64,000 nucleotides of DNA from the NCBI RefSeq assembly GCF_009730915.1, contig NC_052478.1, positions 21,556,387-21,620,386 on the forward strand, read 5' to 3'. Of this stretch, positions 11,930-23,134 are shown in pieces (position 1 is the first letter of the stretch; each line of letters starts with the position of its first letter). The translations under genes were made by a program, and so were the position numbers. This DNA is from Dioscorea cayenensis subsp. rotundata. Taxonomy: Eukaryota; Streptophyta; Magnoliopsida; Dioscoreales; Dioscoreaceae. The notes below the pieces were generated by a model. That model worked only from the letters and a program-made list of their open reading frames with translations, was not told the origin of the DNA and did no database searches.

Positions 11930-12583
11930 GGCTTTTTTTTTTAAATATTGCTTTTTTTTTAATTAATTACTAAAATAGGTATGATGAATTTGATCTAATA
12001 GCTCTCATGGAATGGGGTAGGTACTTGCACACCCGATAATTCATCCCATCAACTCCGATAATACTCTCCACCCTACTCCTAACAATTACATCTTTGACTA
12101 TTCTAATATTGGAGATAATTTTAATTTTTTTATGTATTATTTGGAGATAATTTTTAATTTTTATGTATAAAAAAATTTTTAACCACAACAATTTTTATCT
12201 TTTAAATTTTTAACCGAATATTACCCATAATTTTTATCTGTTAGGATTAGTGAAAAATGAAGTTTGGGAATAAAAGCTAGTAGTAAAAACTTTTATGAAA
12301 TGATAAGGGTTTTAGTGTAAAAATTGTTTTTTTAATTTAAAAAAAAACCAAGAGGACTCATCTCGGTTTTAAAAATAAATTTTAATATTAAAAAAACTAG
12401 TGGGACCTGCCGATTTTTAAAAAAATAAAATTTTAATATTAAAAAACCAGTGGAACCCACAGCTATTAAAAAAATTTAAAATTTAATATTAAAAAAATAA
12501 AAATGCCTAATTTGGTAAATAATTTTAAAAATACCTATTTTAGTAATTAATTAAAAAAAAAGCAATATTTAAAAAAAAAAGCC
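11930..12583. mobile_element. 654-bp Mutator-type MITE with 9-bp TSD
   Basis: The left end starts GGC, a long T run, then AAATATTGC; the right end is the inverted copy. The terminal inverted repeats extend about 55 bp and include AATTAATTACTAAAATAGGT. A perfect 9-bp direct repeat, CTTTTATTA, flanks it at 11921-11929 and 12584-12592, as for Mutator-like transposition. The interior has no transposase and contains degenerate repeats of an AAACCAGTGGAACCCAC-like word separated by A/T-rich spacers. Confidence 0.82.
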
Positions 12584-12592
12584 CTTTTATTA

Positions 12593-13330
12593 TAATGGTA
12601 TACATGCCAAGAAAGACATGAGAGGGTGGCACTAAACAACAAAAAGAACAAACCCATGATACCAAACAAAGCAAACTAAAATAAATAAATAAATAAATAA
12701 AATAATATAATATAATATAATTTTCAGAGACCACACACCTGTCATGTTTCATGACATGACATCCCAAACTAAATAAATAAATAAATAAATAATCTAATTA
12801 ATCAGTTTGTTAACCAACTTTCATAACGGGTCGGATCCCCAAATAAGTCCTAATCCAATACCAATTACAAGGCCCCAGCTCAATCTGTTTATTATTTCTT
12901 TAATAATAATAATTTATTAATTTCTTTTTATAAAATAGATTCCATATGTTATTATTATTTTTCTTTTTAATTTACTTTACTAACGATTTTGATTTATCGA
13001 TATCGGGCCATTTGTATAAAACATCCGTTTTATGAAAAATTTCAAATTTAATTCTAAAATCAACATAAAAAGATAATAATATAGGTGTTTATCTAATTTG
13101 TTGTTATACTCCACAACTATATGTGTCCCTGACTTTTTTTGAATCCAAATATTTATTGGCTGATGGGAAATATATATATATATATATATATATATAATCC
13201 ATTATTAATTTTTTATTTATACAACTATAAATAAAAATTTATTTTAAAACAGAAAAATAGAAATAAAATTTATCTAATTGAGTGTGTTGACTAAAATTAA
13301 AAGGTTGACTAAACCGGTCAAGAGTACAAG
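12593..13330. other. Intergenic, probable distal promoter of the GT14 gene
   Basis: AT-rich with ATAAATAAATA repeats near 12680 and 12770 and an (AT)n tract near 13170-13195. No gene seen. Confidence 0.55.
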
Positions 13331-13769
13331 TTTGGAATTCGGATTCGGATCTGGATCCGCATTCGATAAGAGCAAGAGGATCCGATAAGGATCATTCGAT
13401 TCCAGCGAGCGCCGCCGAAGCATCATCATCTCCGCCTCGTTCTTCGTCTCGATGGGAATTTGAGGAAATCCAAGAGAAGAGCTCCTCCATTGTTGGCGAA
13501 ACTTCGAAGAGCTTCATTCCTCTCACTCTCCATTGCTAGTTGCTGTAGCTTTTCTCACCTTCTGCTTGTCGGCCTTTCGGTCCCACACTCCCCTTGGAAT
13601 TCTCGAGCTTTCCTTCAATCTAACGCACCGAATCCGACTGTGAAAGTTCGCCTTTTTCACTTTTTGTTTTTTTATTGGGTGGGAAGACGGAAGAGCCAAT
13701 TTGAGATCTTTACTTCGAGGGAGGAGGAGGAGGATGGTCGGATTTGATGCCATTGTTGAGCGAGTTAAG
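13331..13769 (+). other. Probable 5-prime UTR exon of the GT14 gene, with uORF
   Basis: GC content rises abruptly here in a purine/pyrimidine-mixed stretch typical of a transcribed leader. It ends with AAG followed by GTAGCT at 13770, a plausible splice donor. An ATG at 13734 (MVGFDAIVERVK) is open exactly to that donor, so it could be an upstream ORF. The acceptor before the main ATG at 14090 is not obvious (candidates near 13930). The longer frame 13460-13747 has no recognisable protein character. Confidence 0.4.
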
Positions 13770-14089
13770 GTAGCTTTCATATTATTAGTATCAAGTTGTT
13801 GAATTTTTTTGTTTGTTTGTTTTTTGGCTTATTTTGTTATTGTTTTATTGTTTTGATTGTTTTGGGTTTGAATTAAGATACAAATGTGTTGGTTTTGATG
13901 CTGGAGAATGGAGAGGATTTGATTCAAAGGTACAGTTTAGGGATTTCATCATTTGAATTGTGCTTCTGCTGCGTTTCCTTTGGATTTCGAAATCCAAGTT
14001 GTGGTATATGGTGAGGAATCTTGGAAACAAGCTGGTTGGAAGCTGAATTTTTGCTCGTTTTTAAGGTGGTGCTTTTTAGGTCGATTAGG

Positions 14090-17000
14090 ATGCAAGCTAG
14101 GGTTTTGACAATAGAGGAGGGGAAGGATTTGGCACAGAGAACTCAGCCTAGAGTGTTTCCAATGAGAGTACTTAAAGTTCTTGGCTTTTTGTCTACCCTT
14201 GGCATCTGCTTTTTCATTGCTAGTATGTATATGACCCGGTACTATGGAATCCCAAATGTAGTTTCTCAAGCAAGATCAAGCTTTCAAGTATGTTGGGAAG
14301 AACCAAGAGGTCTCCAATGGTGGATCAAACCGCCGTCAAAATTGTTGCACAATATGACTGATGAGGAGTTGTTTTGGCGTGCGTCGATGGAGCCTCAGGT
14401 GGAGAAGTATCCATTTAAGAGGGTTCGCAAAGTTGCTTTCATGTTTTTGACGATTGGGCCATTGCCATTGTCACCGCTTTGGGAGAAGTATTTCAAAGGA
14501 AATGAAAGGCTTTATTCAATTTATATTCATTCATTGCCAAATTACAAGGCTGATTTTCTGGAGAGCTCAGTGTTCTACCGAAGACAAATACCTAGTCAGG
14601 TACCTCAATTGCCAAATGTTCATTTTGATCTCAAAATTTGTTCAATATAGCTTTCTTTTTATTAAATTGCTGTGCTTGATTAATTTTAGCGCTTTTGATG
14701 TTCCTTTGAAATCTTGCAGTTCATAGTTCATACAAAATATTGTAGGTTGATATATTACTCCCTTATTTAATGAGGCATTGGCTGCTTGCTCTTGCTGTTA
14801 GTTTTATTTTACACGATTGAATTGCAAAAGTGTGTTGGTCATCATGTATTATTTATGGAAGTAATAGGTTCTACCCTTTGATACTATCAGACATTTTGGT
14901 CCTCTTCACCTTGCAAGGATGGAAGCAATATATAGTGGTTATGTTATTTCTTTCTTTGTAATGGGCATCTAGAGATCTTTGGTTTCAGGGAGACTTACCT
15001 TGAAGTCCTTGGCCTCAGGAAGGATTTCAAAAAGTCTCACTTAGCCCAAGTTTCAGAGTAAATCAATGTTGGCGTTATCTTGTACGCTCCTTGTTACATG
15101 TTATAACTTACCAAATAAGTGCTGTGTGTAGTGAGATTATTAGGAAAGATTTGCCTGGAGTTTTTATAATAAAAAATGCAAGAGAAGAATGTTTTTAAGA
15201 TTTGCCGGAATCTGTCTGAATTTCTATAAGCCTGCATTACATTTAGCTGTATTGCTTCATGTTGATTGTTTCAAGTATCTGTAGGAAAATGTCGTATGCT
15301 AAGGTTATGTTTGGCGTGTTGTTGCTTGGAATCTAAGCCTCATAGTAAATGTCCTTGTATCTAGGTTTGGTCGATGGTGGCAGTTGTGTACATTTTAGCG
15401 GATTGGTTGATCCCCTGCTTGGCTGAATTGGCCGACTTGGCAGAGTCAATCTGTGTTTAGACTGTGAGCCACATGTTATGAGGCTAAATATAAGTAAAAA
15501 GTCAGCCTTGACTTGGGCTACTTAGAGAAGCATTGACTCCGACCAAGCTAGCTGAGTTTTCCCCTTACCTTGGCCTCTCAGTATGTGTCAAAGATAACTC
15601 ACCTGGGTCAAGCCAAATCCTAGTTTAACGCTCACATGACATTAAAAACCCTAACTTCACGTGATGTACTCTGTTCACTCTCCTCCTTCCTTCCTAGTTG
15701 TTTTCTTTCCTGTAATTTTTTGTCTCGATGAATTTGATTGTTCTCTAGGTAATTGTAGTGACTTCTACAATTGTTACCCGTTTCCATTCTACTGTTTCAT
15801 ATTTATTGTCAGCGTATACTGAGTTATGAGAGCTTATTTCCTTTGAAGTCATGTAGTTCAATTATAAGTTTGCTTTTCCCATCAAATTTTCAGTATTTTT
15901 TGAATAATTGATGTTTTATTTTGTATTAAAACTAAAAATATCCATAATCGCCTTATCACTGGGTTGATTTACCCATGCCATATTTATTCCAAGTAGTCTG
16001 AGTCATTAATCAGCTAACCATGGTCGATCCATCTCATTCAAGGTGGTTCATGCTTTAGATTCTTCACTGCAGAGAACAAAGATCTTTGTGTGTATTCAAC
16101 TTCAAAAAAAAAAAAAATTTCTGATCATCTTCAATTTCCACACAGCCCTCGAACTTAATCTTACATTAGCTTTCTATAGTTGTTTCTCATAGGGCTATCG
16201 ACGAGGAAAACTAGGGAAATCAAGTCATAATTAGGTAAAATAATACAAAATATAGAAACACACAGTGAGCTATTCTTGGAATTCTATATAAACGCCTACC
16301 TACAAGGAATTTTGATTTTGGCTTGTTGAGCCTTTGCCTGCTTTGTGAACTTTTTTGTTTGGCAGTTTTATAATTTGTCGATAATATGTTTTATTAGTCC
16401 TACAAATATAATTTATATCAGAATCAGATATTCTGACATCTTTTGTGTTGCACCATTTGTTCCATTTTTGCCTATACTTTTCGTTCATTAATAGATTTAT
16501 TCATTGAAACCTCCAATCTTTATCAACTCCATGAATGCTATGTTAGTGACCTTCAACCTGCATCATCATTGACACTGCCATATGTGTAATATTTTTTCTC
16601 ACAAGTTCTTTTATTTTGTTCAATTTCATGCGGGTAGGTTTCTGAGTGGGGAAAGATGAGCATGTGTGATGCTGAAAGGCGCCTACTTGCAAATGCACTG
16701 CTTGATATCTCAAATGAATGGTTTGTGCTGCTGTCGGAGTCATGCATCCCCCTCTATCCTTTCAGTATCACTTACCGATACTTGATGAGATCTCGTTTCA
16801 GTTATGTCGGTGCTTTTGATGATCCAAGCCCTCATGGAAGAGGCAGGTATGATCCAAACATGGCGCCTGAGGTGGACATATCCCTCTGGCGCAAAGCCTC
16901 CCAGTGGTTTGAAGTGAACAGAGAACTTGCAGTTATTATAATCAAAGACACCAAATTCTATCCAAAGTTCAAAGAATTCTGCAAACCCGATTGCTACGTC

Positions 17001-17279
17001 GATGAGCACTACTTCCCAACAATGCTCACCATCGAAACACCTCACAAGATAGCAAACCGAACGATAACTTGGGTAGACTGGTCGAGAGGTGGTGCTCATC
17101 CTGCAACATTCGGGAAAGCTGATATCACTGAATCATTTCTGAAGACGATCGTCGAGGGGCAGACTTGTTTATTCAATGGTCAAAAATCAAATCTTTGTTA
17201 CATGTTTGCAAGAAAGTTTGCGCCGAGTGCTCTGGAACCTCTTCTTCAGTTAGCTCCTGATTTGCTCGGCTATGGTTGA
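14090..17279 (+). CDS. GT14 family (DUF266, core-2/I-branching-like) glycosyltransferase
   Basis: Two exons, 14090-14599 and 16638-17279, joined in phase 0 by a 2038-bp GT-AG intron; 383 residues. It is a type II Golgi membrane enzyme by family knowledge: a short basic cytosolic tail, a hydrophobic segment at about 28-49 (LGFLSTLGICFFIASMYM), then the lumenal catalytic domain. Family landmarks are visible in order: KVAFMFLTIGPLPLSPLWE, FYRRQIPSQ across the splice, DAERRLLANALLD, FVLLSESCIPLYPF, FSYVGAFDDPSPHGRGRYD, QWFEVNRELA, CYVDEHYFPTML, ITWVDWSRGGAHPATFG and CYMFARKFAPSALEPLL. Length matches plant DUF266 proteins (about 380). Plant GT14 members act on arabinogalactan/wall glycans, but the donor and acceptor here are unknown. 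The next ATG-like codon upstream is only TTG, so 14090 is the first true in-frame ATG. Confidence 0.9.
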
Positions 17280-17503
17280 TAATGTCATTGCTCAAAGAAT
17301 TCTCAAAAGTTTTACTTGCAGAGCTGCTTCAGATCATTTACTTTTTTGTATAGCAAAAGAAAGCAATCAGATCAGTAGGATTTCATTCTGTAGTTTCTAT
17401 TTGTACATCTTTGGTTTTGCAATTCTTGTATTTTCTATACAAACAGTTACTGTTACAGGATGTTCATGGTCTTTGGAAATTCATATTCATTATATTGATT
17501 AGA

Positions 17504-18300
17504 GATTTGAAAGTTTGTGTCTTTGCATGGATTATTATATATCAATTGCCTCAATTTAACATCTCACATTGCTTTGAATGTGATTTCTGAGATTTTTTAT
17601 GCTTCAACTTTGAAGTGTTGGTTGTAAACCACTAATTCAGGTTTGATAGTAAACAAATGTACAATATCTATACTCTTTCTTTGTAGTGCATGCATCCAAT
17701 AAAAATCAATTTTAGTTGTATATCCACTGGCTAATAACTATGAATATATATATTTATATATTATCTCAAATGGTTAATGAAATGCTTATTTTTTAAGTTT
17801 ATTCACATTTTAATTTTAATTCAATAAAGATATTGAAGTGAAGTTTTTTTTTTTTATTTTTGATAAATGTAACAACTTTATAACCGGAAATTATTTATTT
17901 GGTTATATGCTTTCACTCTACAGTATGCAAATAATCGGAAGATTGCTCTCACATTGAGGACTTTTTGGTATCCTATATATAAGAGATCCCCCACGTGCAC
18001 AGTGAACTCTTACTCATCATGCGTTGGTAGCATTTGATATTCAAGTGAAAATAATAATCAGTTTTTTATATCAATTTATAAAAAGAATAAAACATATTTA
18101 TACAATTCAACACTATGATATTATTTTCAAACATTTATATATAATTCACGCAACATAAAATCTTTTTAATTTAATCCTTAATCGACATCTCAACCCAAGT
18201 GCTTTTTTCCCCCTTAAAAAATTAATTCCACATTCCTGCACTTTCTTCCCCATCCCACCACACCAACAAATAAATAAAATAAAATAAAATAAAATAAAAT
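17504..18300. other. 3-prime flank of GT14 and promoter region of the MRS2 gene
   Basis: No gene. A CACGTG G-box sits at about 17993-17998 (CCCCACGTGCAC). (AAAAT)n repeats occur at about 18268-18300, followed by TATATAATTATTTATT as a possible TATA region near 18304. Confidence 0.5.
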
Positions 18301-18427
18301 CTACTATATAATTATTTATTTTCCCAAGGTTATACACGCAAAACCTCCGCGAAACAAAACAAAAATCTCAAACTCATCATTATCGTCTTGGCGCTCTGCG
18401 TACAACTCTCTTTTAATCTCACCCGTA

Positions 18428-18457
18428 CACGTGTCCCATCCTTCATTGCTGACGTCA
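18428..18457 (+). promoter_or_regulatory. G-box and TGACGTCA element before the MRS2 start
   Basis: ACACGTGTC (core CACGTG at 18428-18433) and the perfect palindrome TGACGTCA (18450-18457) lie 80-110 bases upstream of the start codon. Both are classical plant bZIP binding words. They may be in the leader or the proximal promoter; function is inferred from motif identity only. Confidence 0.4.
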
Positions 18458-18538
18458 TCCATCTCCTTCACTGTCCCTTCTACTTCTTCGCCATTAACGA
18501 GCTCAAGCATTCCATCGAGCACCTCTTGCCTTGCCTCC

Positions 18539-19026
18539 ATGGGATTCCCTCGCCCTCTCTCCAGGATCCCCGACGACGATCCCGACCACCAGGTCCGCCC
18601 CATCGCCACCTCCTCCGCCCGTAAAAAGGCTGGCTTCGCTGTCCGGACATGGATGGCCGTCGACTCCTCCGGCCAAGCTCAACTCCTCGAGGCTGGAAAA
18701 CACGCCATCATGAACCGCACTGGTTTGCCTCCTCGAGACCTCCGCATCCTTGACCCTTTGCTCTCCTACCCCTCCACCATTCTCGGCCGGGACCATGCTA
18801 TTGTCATCAATCTTGAGCATATTAAGGCCATTATCACTGCTAATGAGGTCCTTCTTCTCAATGCCAAAGATCCCGCTGTGGAACCCTTCGTTAATGAGCT
18901 CCAGCGCCGGCTTCTTCTCCACCATCACCGCAACCTTAATCAGGTCCCTTTCTGTTATTTTTTTTATTTTTAATTTTTTTTATTTTTTTTTGCAGATTGC
19001 TTTGTCGTGTGATTCGTTTTAGTTTA

Positions 19027-19067
<41 letters not shown>

Positions 19068-22000
19068 GTTTTTGGCTTTGTTAATTCTGGAGTAGTAAAC
19101 GGCTTTTGACTCGATTTGACTTCATTTCTTGCTCTGTTGCTGTGTTAACTCCTCCAAAAATAGGATTTGATTTCTCTTGAACTTCCAATTTTAGAGTTTG
19201 TCTTGCTGTTAGTGTCAAAGTTGGAATTTTTTTTTTTTTCTCAATGCTTGTATGATTCTCAAGGCTCAATTTGGATAGAGTGAAATGGCAAGAAAAGATT
19301 GGAAAAGGATGGAAATAATAGACAGAGTAGTTTTCATCCATGAATTTTCTTTAATTTGGTTGTACAATATTTTTTTTGTTTTATTTTTTGATCTGAATAT
19401 TTAGCAGTTGCCTTCTTTGAGAGAATGATGTTGGACACTTGGACATGATGGCATGCTGTTTGTGTTTGATTTCTGATCTCTTTAAAATTGTAAACTTTAT
19501 TAAAAAAAAAGGATTTAATGTTCTCTTGAGCTTCTGATTTTAGAGATTTTCTTGCAGTTAGTGTCGAATTTGGATTTTTTTTTTTTTTTACTATATAAGT
19601 GTATGATTCTCAAGACTCGACTTGGAATGTGGGAAATTGGAAGAAAAGAATGGAAAGTGTTGAAATAAGAGAGAGAATAGTTTCCATTAATGCATTTCCT
19701 TAAATTTGGTTATACATTTTGGTGATTGTTTTCTTTGAGAGAAGGATGATGGAAATGATGGTAATGCGGATTGGACTGAGGGATATGATAAGGAGGAACC
19801 AGAGTCAAAAATGAAGAGTTCACCTCATGATTTTGGAGAGGATCAAGATGTTGATGAGAAGGTAGAAGGTGGGGAGAAATCTGGCTTGGTTAGCTCAAAT
19901 GGGCCTAAGGTTCTTCCTTTCGAATTTATCGCATTGGAATCATGTCTAGAGGCTGCATGCAGTTGCTTAGAGAATGAGGTTAGTTATCTTATTGACTCCT
20001 GTTATCTGATTTAACTATTTCATAAATGCTAAACATATTTCTCTTAGAGTTCGATTGCATCAGAATGGCAGAAGCTAAACACACCTTTGCTCTACTGGAT
20101 TTCTCGTATACTTTACAATTTTGATTTTGAATTATTGTATAATTAGTAAATGGCATCTTATTTTATTCTCTATTTTGTAATTAGGCTACAACTTTGGAGA
20201 AGGAAGCACATCCAGCCTTGGATAAGTTGACTACAAAGATTAGCACTCTCAATTTGGAACGAGTTCGTCAAATCAAAAGCCGGTTGGTTGCCATCACTGG
20301 ACGTGTTCAAAAGGTTAGTTTGTTTCTTTAAACTTTAATGTGTATTGGTATGTTTCTACTGGTATGTTTTTTATGTGATAACAAAAGGTTATGATGTTCC
20401 CTTTTTAATATTGAATTTGAAAACAGATTTCACCTTAGTATGATTGGATGTTTGGGATATCCTGTGGAGTGGTTGGTTGTTGGTGAGTGAGCTCGATTAG
20501 ATTTTTCAGTTTTATATGAACTGAAGCCACCAAAATTAAATTGAACCTGCATGATTAGCTTTAGCATTTAAAAATGCATACTATCTGGTAAATGAACAGA
20601 ACTTCATGAGTAGACACCTTCTGACGTCGAATGAACTACTGTCTCTGATTGTTTGGCGATTACCACATTAGAACTCTTTGGTTGTATATGAGGCTGTTGT
20701 AAAGATTAAGGCATAAAAATCCTTTTCTCCTCTCCTCCTTTCTTGGGAAAGAGTGTGCTGTTTTGCTTGAATGTTGAAGCACAAAAAATAAGGTCAGCAA
20801 CAGTAGACATTTTAAATGCAACTATTGTGGCCTTCTTCTGGAAAAGCGGGGACCATTGGATGTGTTTGGGTTTGATCTGGGGGTAAAGTTGTGGTCCTGA
20901 AAATGTCCACCTCTGACAATTATGTGTTGGTTGATGCCCATGTGGTTGCTAGTTGTTACATGAGAGACGAGTTCTTTATCAAGGTAATTTAGACAATGGA
21001 TCTAATATTTGATTCCAGTAATAAATATTATCCTAGGAAACTTGGGATGAGAGATCAATAATAAGAAACTTGAATTTGTGTTTGCAAGAATTTCTGCAAA
21101 ATAAGTTTATTATGAACTATTTAAAACAGTTACCTAGCCATTTCCAAACTTAGTATATAGATTCTCAAGGCATTTTCTATCAAGAAGGTTGTGTTAGGTT
21201 CTGTGTCTCTCATTTTGAAGTGTGGGAGTTCAATGAGGTTCATTATGTTGGTGATGCTTTTATGTATCTGTTTTTATAGTGACTGAGATTTTTGATGAAT
21301 TGTTTGTTGAATATGCTTCAAGTTTCAACTCTGATGCATATTGTAGGTCAGAGATGAACTCGAACACCTGCTGGATGATGACGATGATATGGCTGAAATG
21401 TATCTAACCGATAAGTTGATGCAGCAAAACCTTACTGATGAATCACCCAACTCTTCTCCAAATGAACAACTGGATGGCCTGGATGGTGAAAGGTACCTTA
21501 CCTGTTTAAGTATTGTGGCCGGACAATTTATGTTTTCATTTTCTTGTTTAACTTTATTTGAGGAAAATAATACACAGTTCTCCACTGCCATTTCAGGATG
21601 TCTGTGGAGATATCATTGGAGGAAAGTGGTGTCCAAAATAATCCCTGAAGCATATGTTAATAATTTCAATAACAACGGCCACCTACCGTCTGGGTTCAGT
21701 ATGATCAATGAAGATGGCCATTTAGTGCACACTTGCAGCACAAGAAGCGGCAGCAAACATCTAGATGTACAAGATCTTGAAATGCTATTGGAAGCTTACT
21801 TTGTGCAAGTTGACAGTACGCTAAACAAGCTATCGACGGTATGTTGCTACCAAGCTCATCCCATACTTTCTCTTTGCATCTCTTATGAACTTTAATCGAC
21901 AAATAATTTTGAATTGAAGAATCATTAAACATTTATCCTATTATGTTGCATTGTGTTCATAATCACTCAATACAATTAGACTATGTTATCTTGTTTAATG

Positions 22001-22314
22001 GTACTTTTTTTTTGGGGACATTGAAGTTAAGGGAGTATGTCGACGACACAGAGGATTATATTAATATTATGCTCGACGACAAGCAAAACCACCTTCTTCA
22101 AATGGGTGTCATGTTAACAACAGCAACACTCATAGTGAGTGCTTATGTAGTTTTAGCTGGAATTTTCGGCATGAACATCCAGAATAAACTGTTCGACGAG
22201 AAGAAATCCGGTACACCAGAGTTCTTATGGACTGTCGGTGGTGGAGCTGCGGGGAGTTTGCTTCTGTATGTCGTCGCCGTTGCATGGTGTAAGCACAGAC
22301 GCTTGCTTGAATAA
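18539..22314 (+). CDS. MRS2/CorA-type magnesium transporter (MRS2-3-like), exon 5 frame doubtful
   Basis: Six exons: 18539-18943, 19742-19978, 20185-20313, 21347-21492, 21597 or 21610-21838, 22027-22314. The protein is a CorA-2-type Mg2+ channel of plant MRS2 clade: VRTWMAVDSSGQAQLLEAGK, then RTGLPPRDLRILDPLLSYPS, the cytosolic helical region (EKEAHPALDKLTTKIS, RVQKVRDELEHLLDDDDDMA, EMYLTDKLMQQ, LEMLLEAYFVQ, LREYVDDTEDYINI), then two C-terminal membrane segments with the diagnostic GMN selectivity motif (AGIFGMNI) in the last exon and a basic CKHRRLLE tail. Exon 5 is odd. The best acceptor (TTTCAG, exon from 21597) reads MSVEISLEESG and hits TGA after QNNP; the downstream part (PEAYVNNF...) is in another frame. 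An internal AG acceptor at 21608-21609 restores one frame, giving about 477 residues. All other junctions agree in phase. Confidence 0.85.
19162..19722. repeat. Diverged direct repeat within intron 1 of the MRS2 gene
   Basis: About 210 bp at 19162-19372 recur at 19511-19722. Shared landmarks in the same order are TTTTAGAG, CTTGCNGTTAGTGTC, a T run, GTATGATTCTCAAG, GGAANAAAAGA-like words and CTTTAATTTGGTT. The second copy abuts the acceptor of intron 1, so the real splice site sits at the end of a duplicated segment. Confidence 0.65.
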
Positions 22315-23040
22315 AAACTCTATTTTGTATCATAAATGAATGATTTAAGATCTTGTGTTTGTGTTGCATTGTATTGTATTTGTATCTCTGTTTATTGTTT
22401 ATGTTTGTAAGTTTTTTTTATCAGAGTGTAAATTTGCAGCATAAGATCAACAATTTGTAATTGGATTTCTTTGATTATAATTTCAAAGTTTGTGAAGTAA
22501 TTTTATCATGTGAGTTGAAGTATGACACTGAATTTTTTTAATTGAATATGGGGGAGGGATATTTTAGTTGATGTTTTTAAAATAATAAAATAATAAATAT
22601 ATATATATATTTAAAGGGATTTTCAAAAAGACAGATATGTACCGTAATACATTAGTTATAATGGTTTATGGATTTTTTAAGAAAATCTCACGTCTTGTAA
22701 TTTTGAAACAGTAAAATTACTGTTTCTACAACATGAGTCTACACTCGGTCTCATGCACGGTATTAATGAACAGTATTAAACTCTAGTGACAATGCATAAT
22801 CAGCAGTAGAAACAGTACTATATGGAGAAAAATTTGAATTCTTGCCCGCCCTTGAGCACTCTTGTGTTATAAAAATGATCAATAATTATTTTAATAAATA
22901 TTTATTATATTTATTGCATGACAAATATAAAAAGAAAATTATTAATTTCTTTTTATTAATAAAAATATTAAAATATATTAAATAAAAATGTTAATTAATA
23001 ATATTATTTATTTATTTTTACCAAGTTACTGAAATATCCC
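22315..23040. other. Short intergenic region between MRS2 and PLAA genes
   Basis: 3-prime flank of the transporter gene followed by A/T-rich DNA. No gene or bounded element seen. A GTAGAAACAGTA word occurs in both orientations around 22715-22820, perhaps a worn inverted-repeat element, but I could not define ends. Confidence 0.5.
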
Positions 23041-23045
23041 AACAG

Positions 23046-23053
23046 TATATAAA
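23046..23053 (+). promoter_or_regulatory. TATA box of the PLAA gene
   Basis: TATATAAA about 85 bases before the ATG, at a normal plant TATA-to-start spacing with a short purine-rich leader. Confidence 0.65.
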
Positions 23054-23134
23054 CCCCAAAGCTCACCGCTGAGCTTCTTCTTGACTTGTTTCTCAAGGAA
23101 AGTGGTTCCGAGAAGCAGAGAAGGAAGAGCGTTC

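Noticed and set aside
13460-13747. Open frame of 95 codons upstream of the GT14 gene
   Set aside because: No recognisable protein character; it overlaps what looks like a leader exon.
15360-15660. Possible old transposon in the GT14 intron (GACTCNG/CCAAG-type words)
   Set aside because: No ends or target duplication found.
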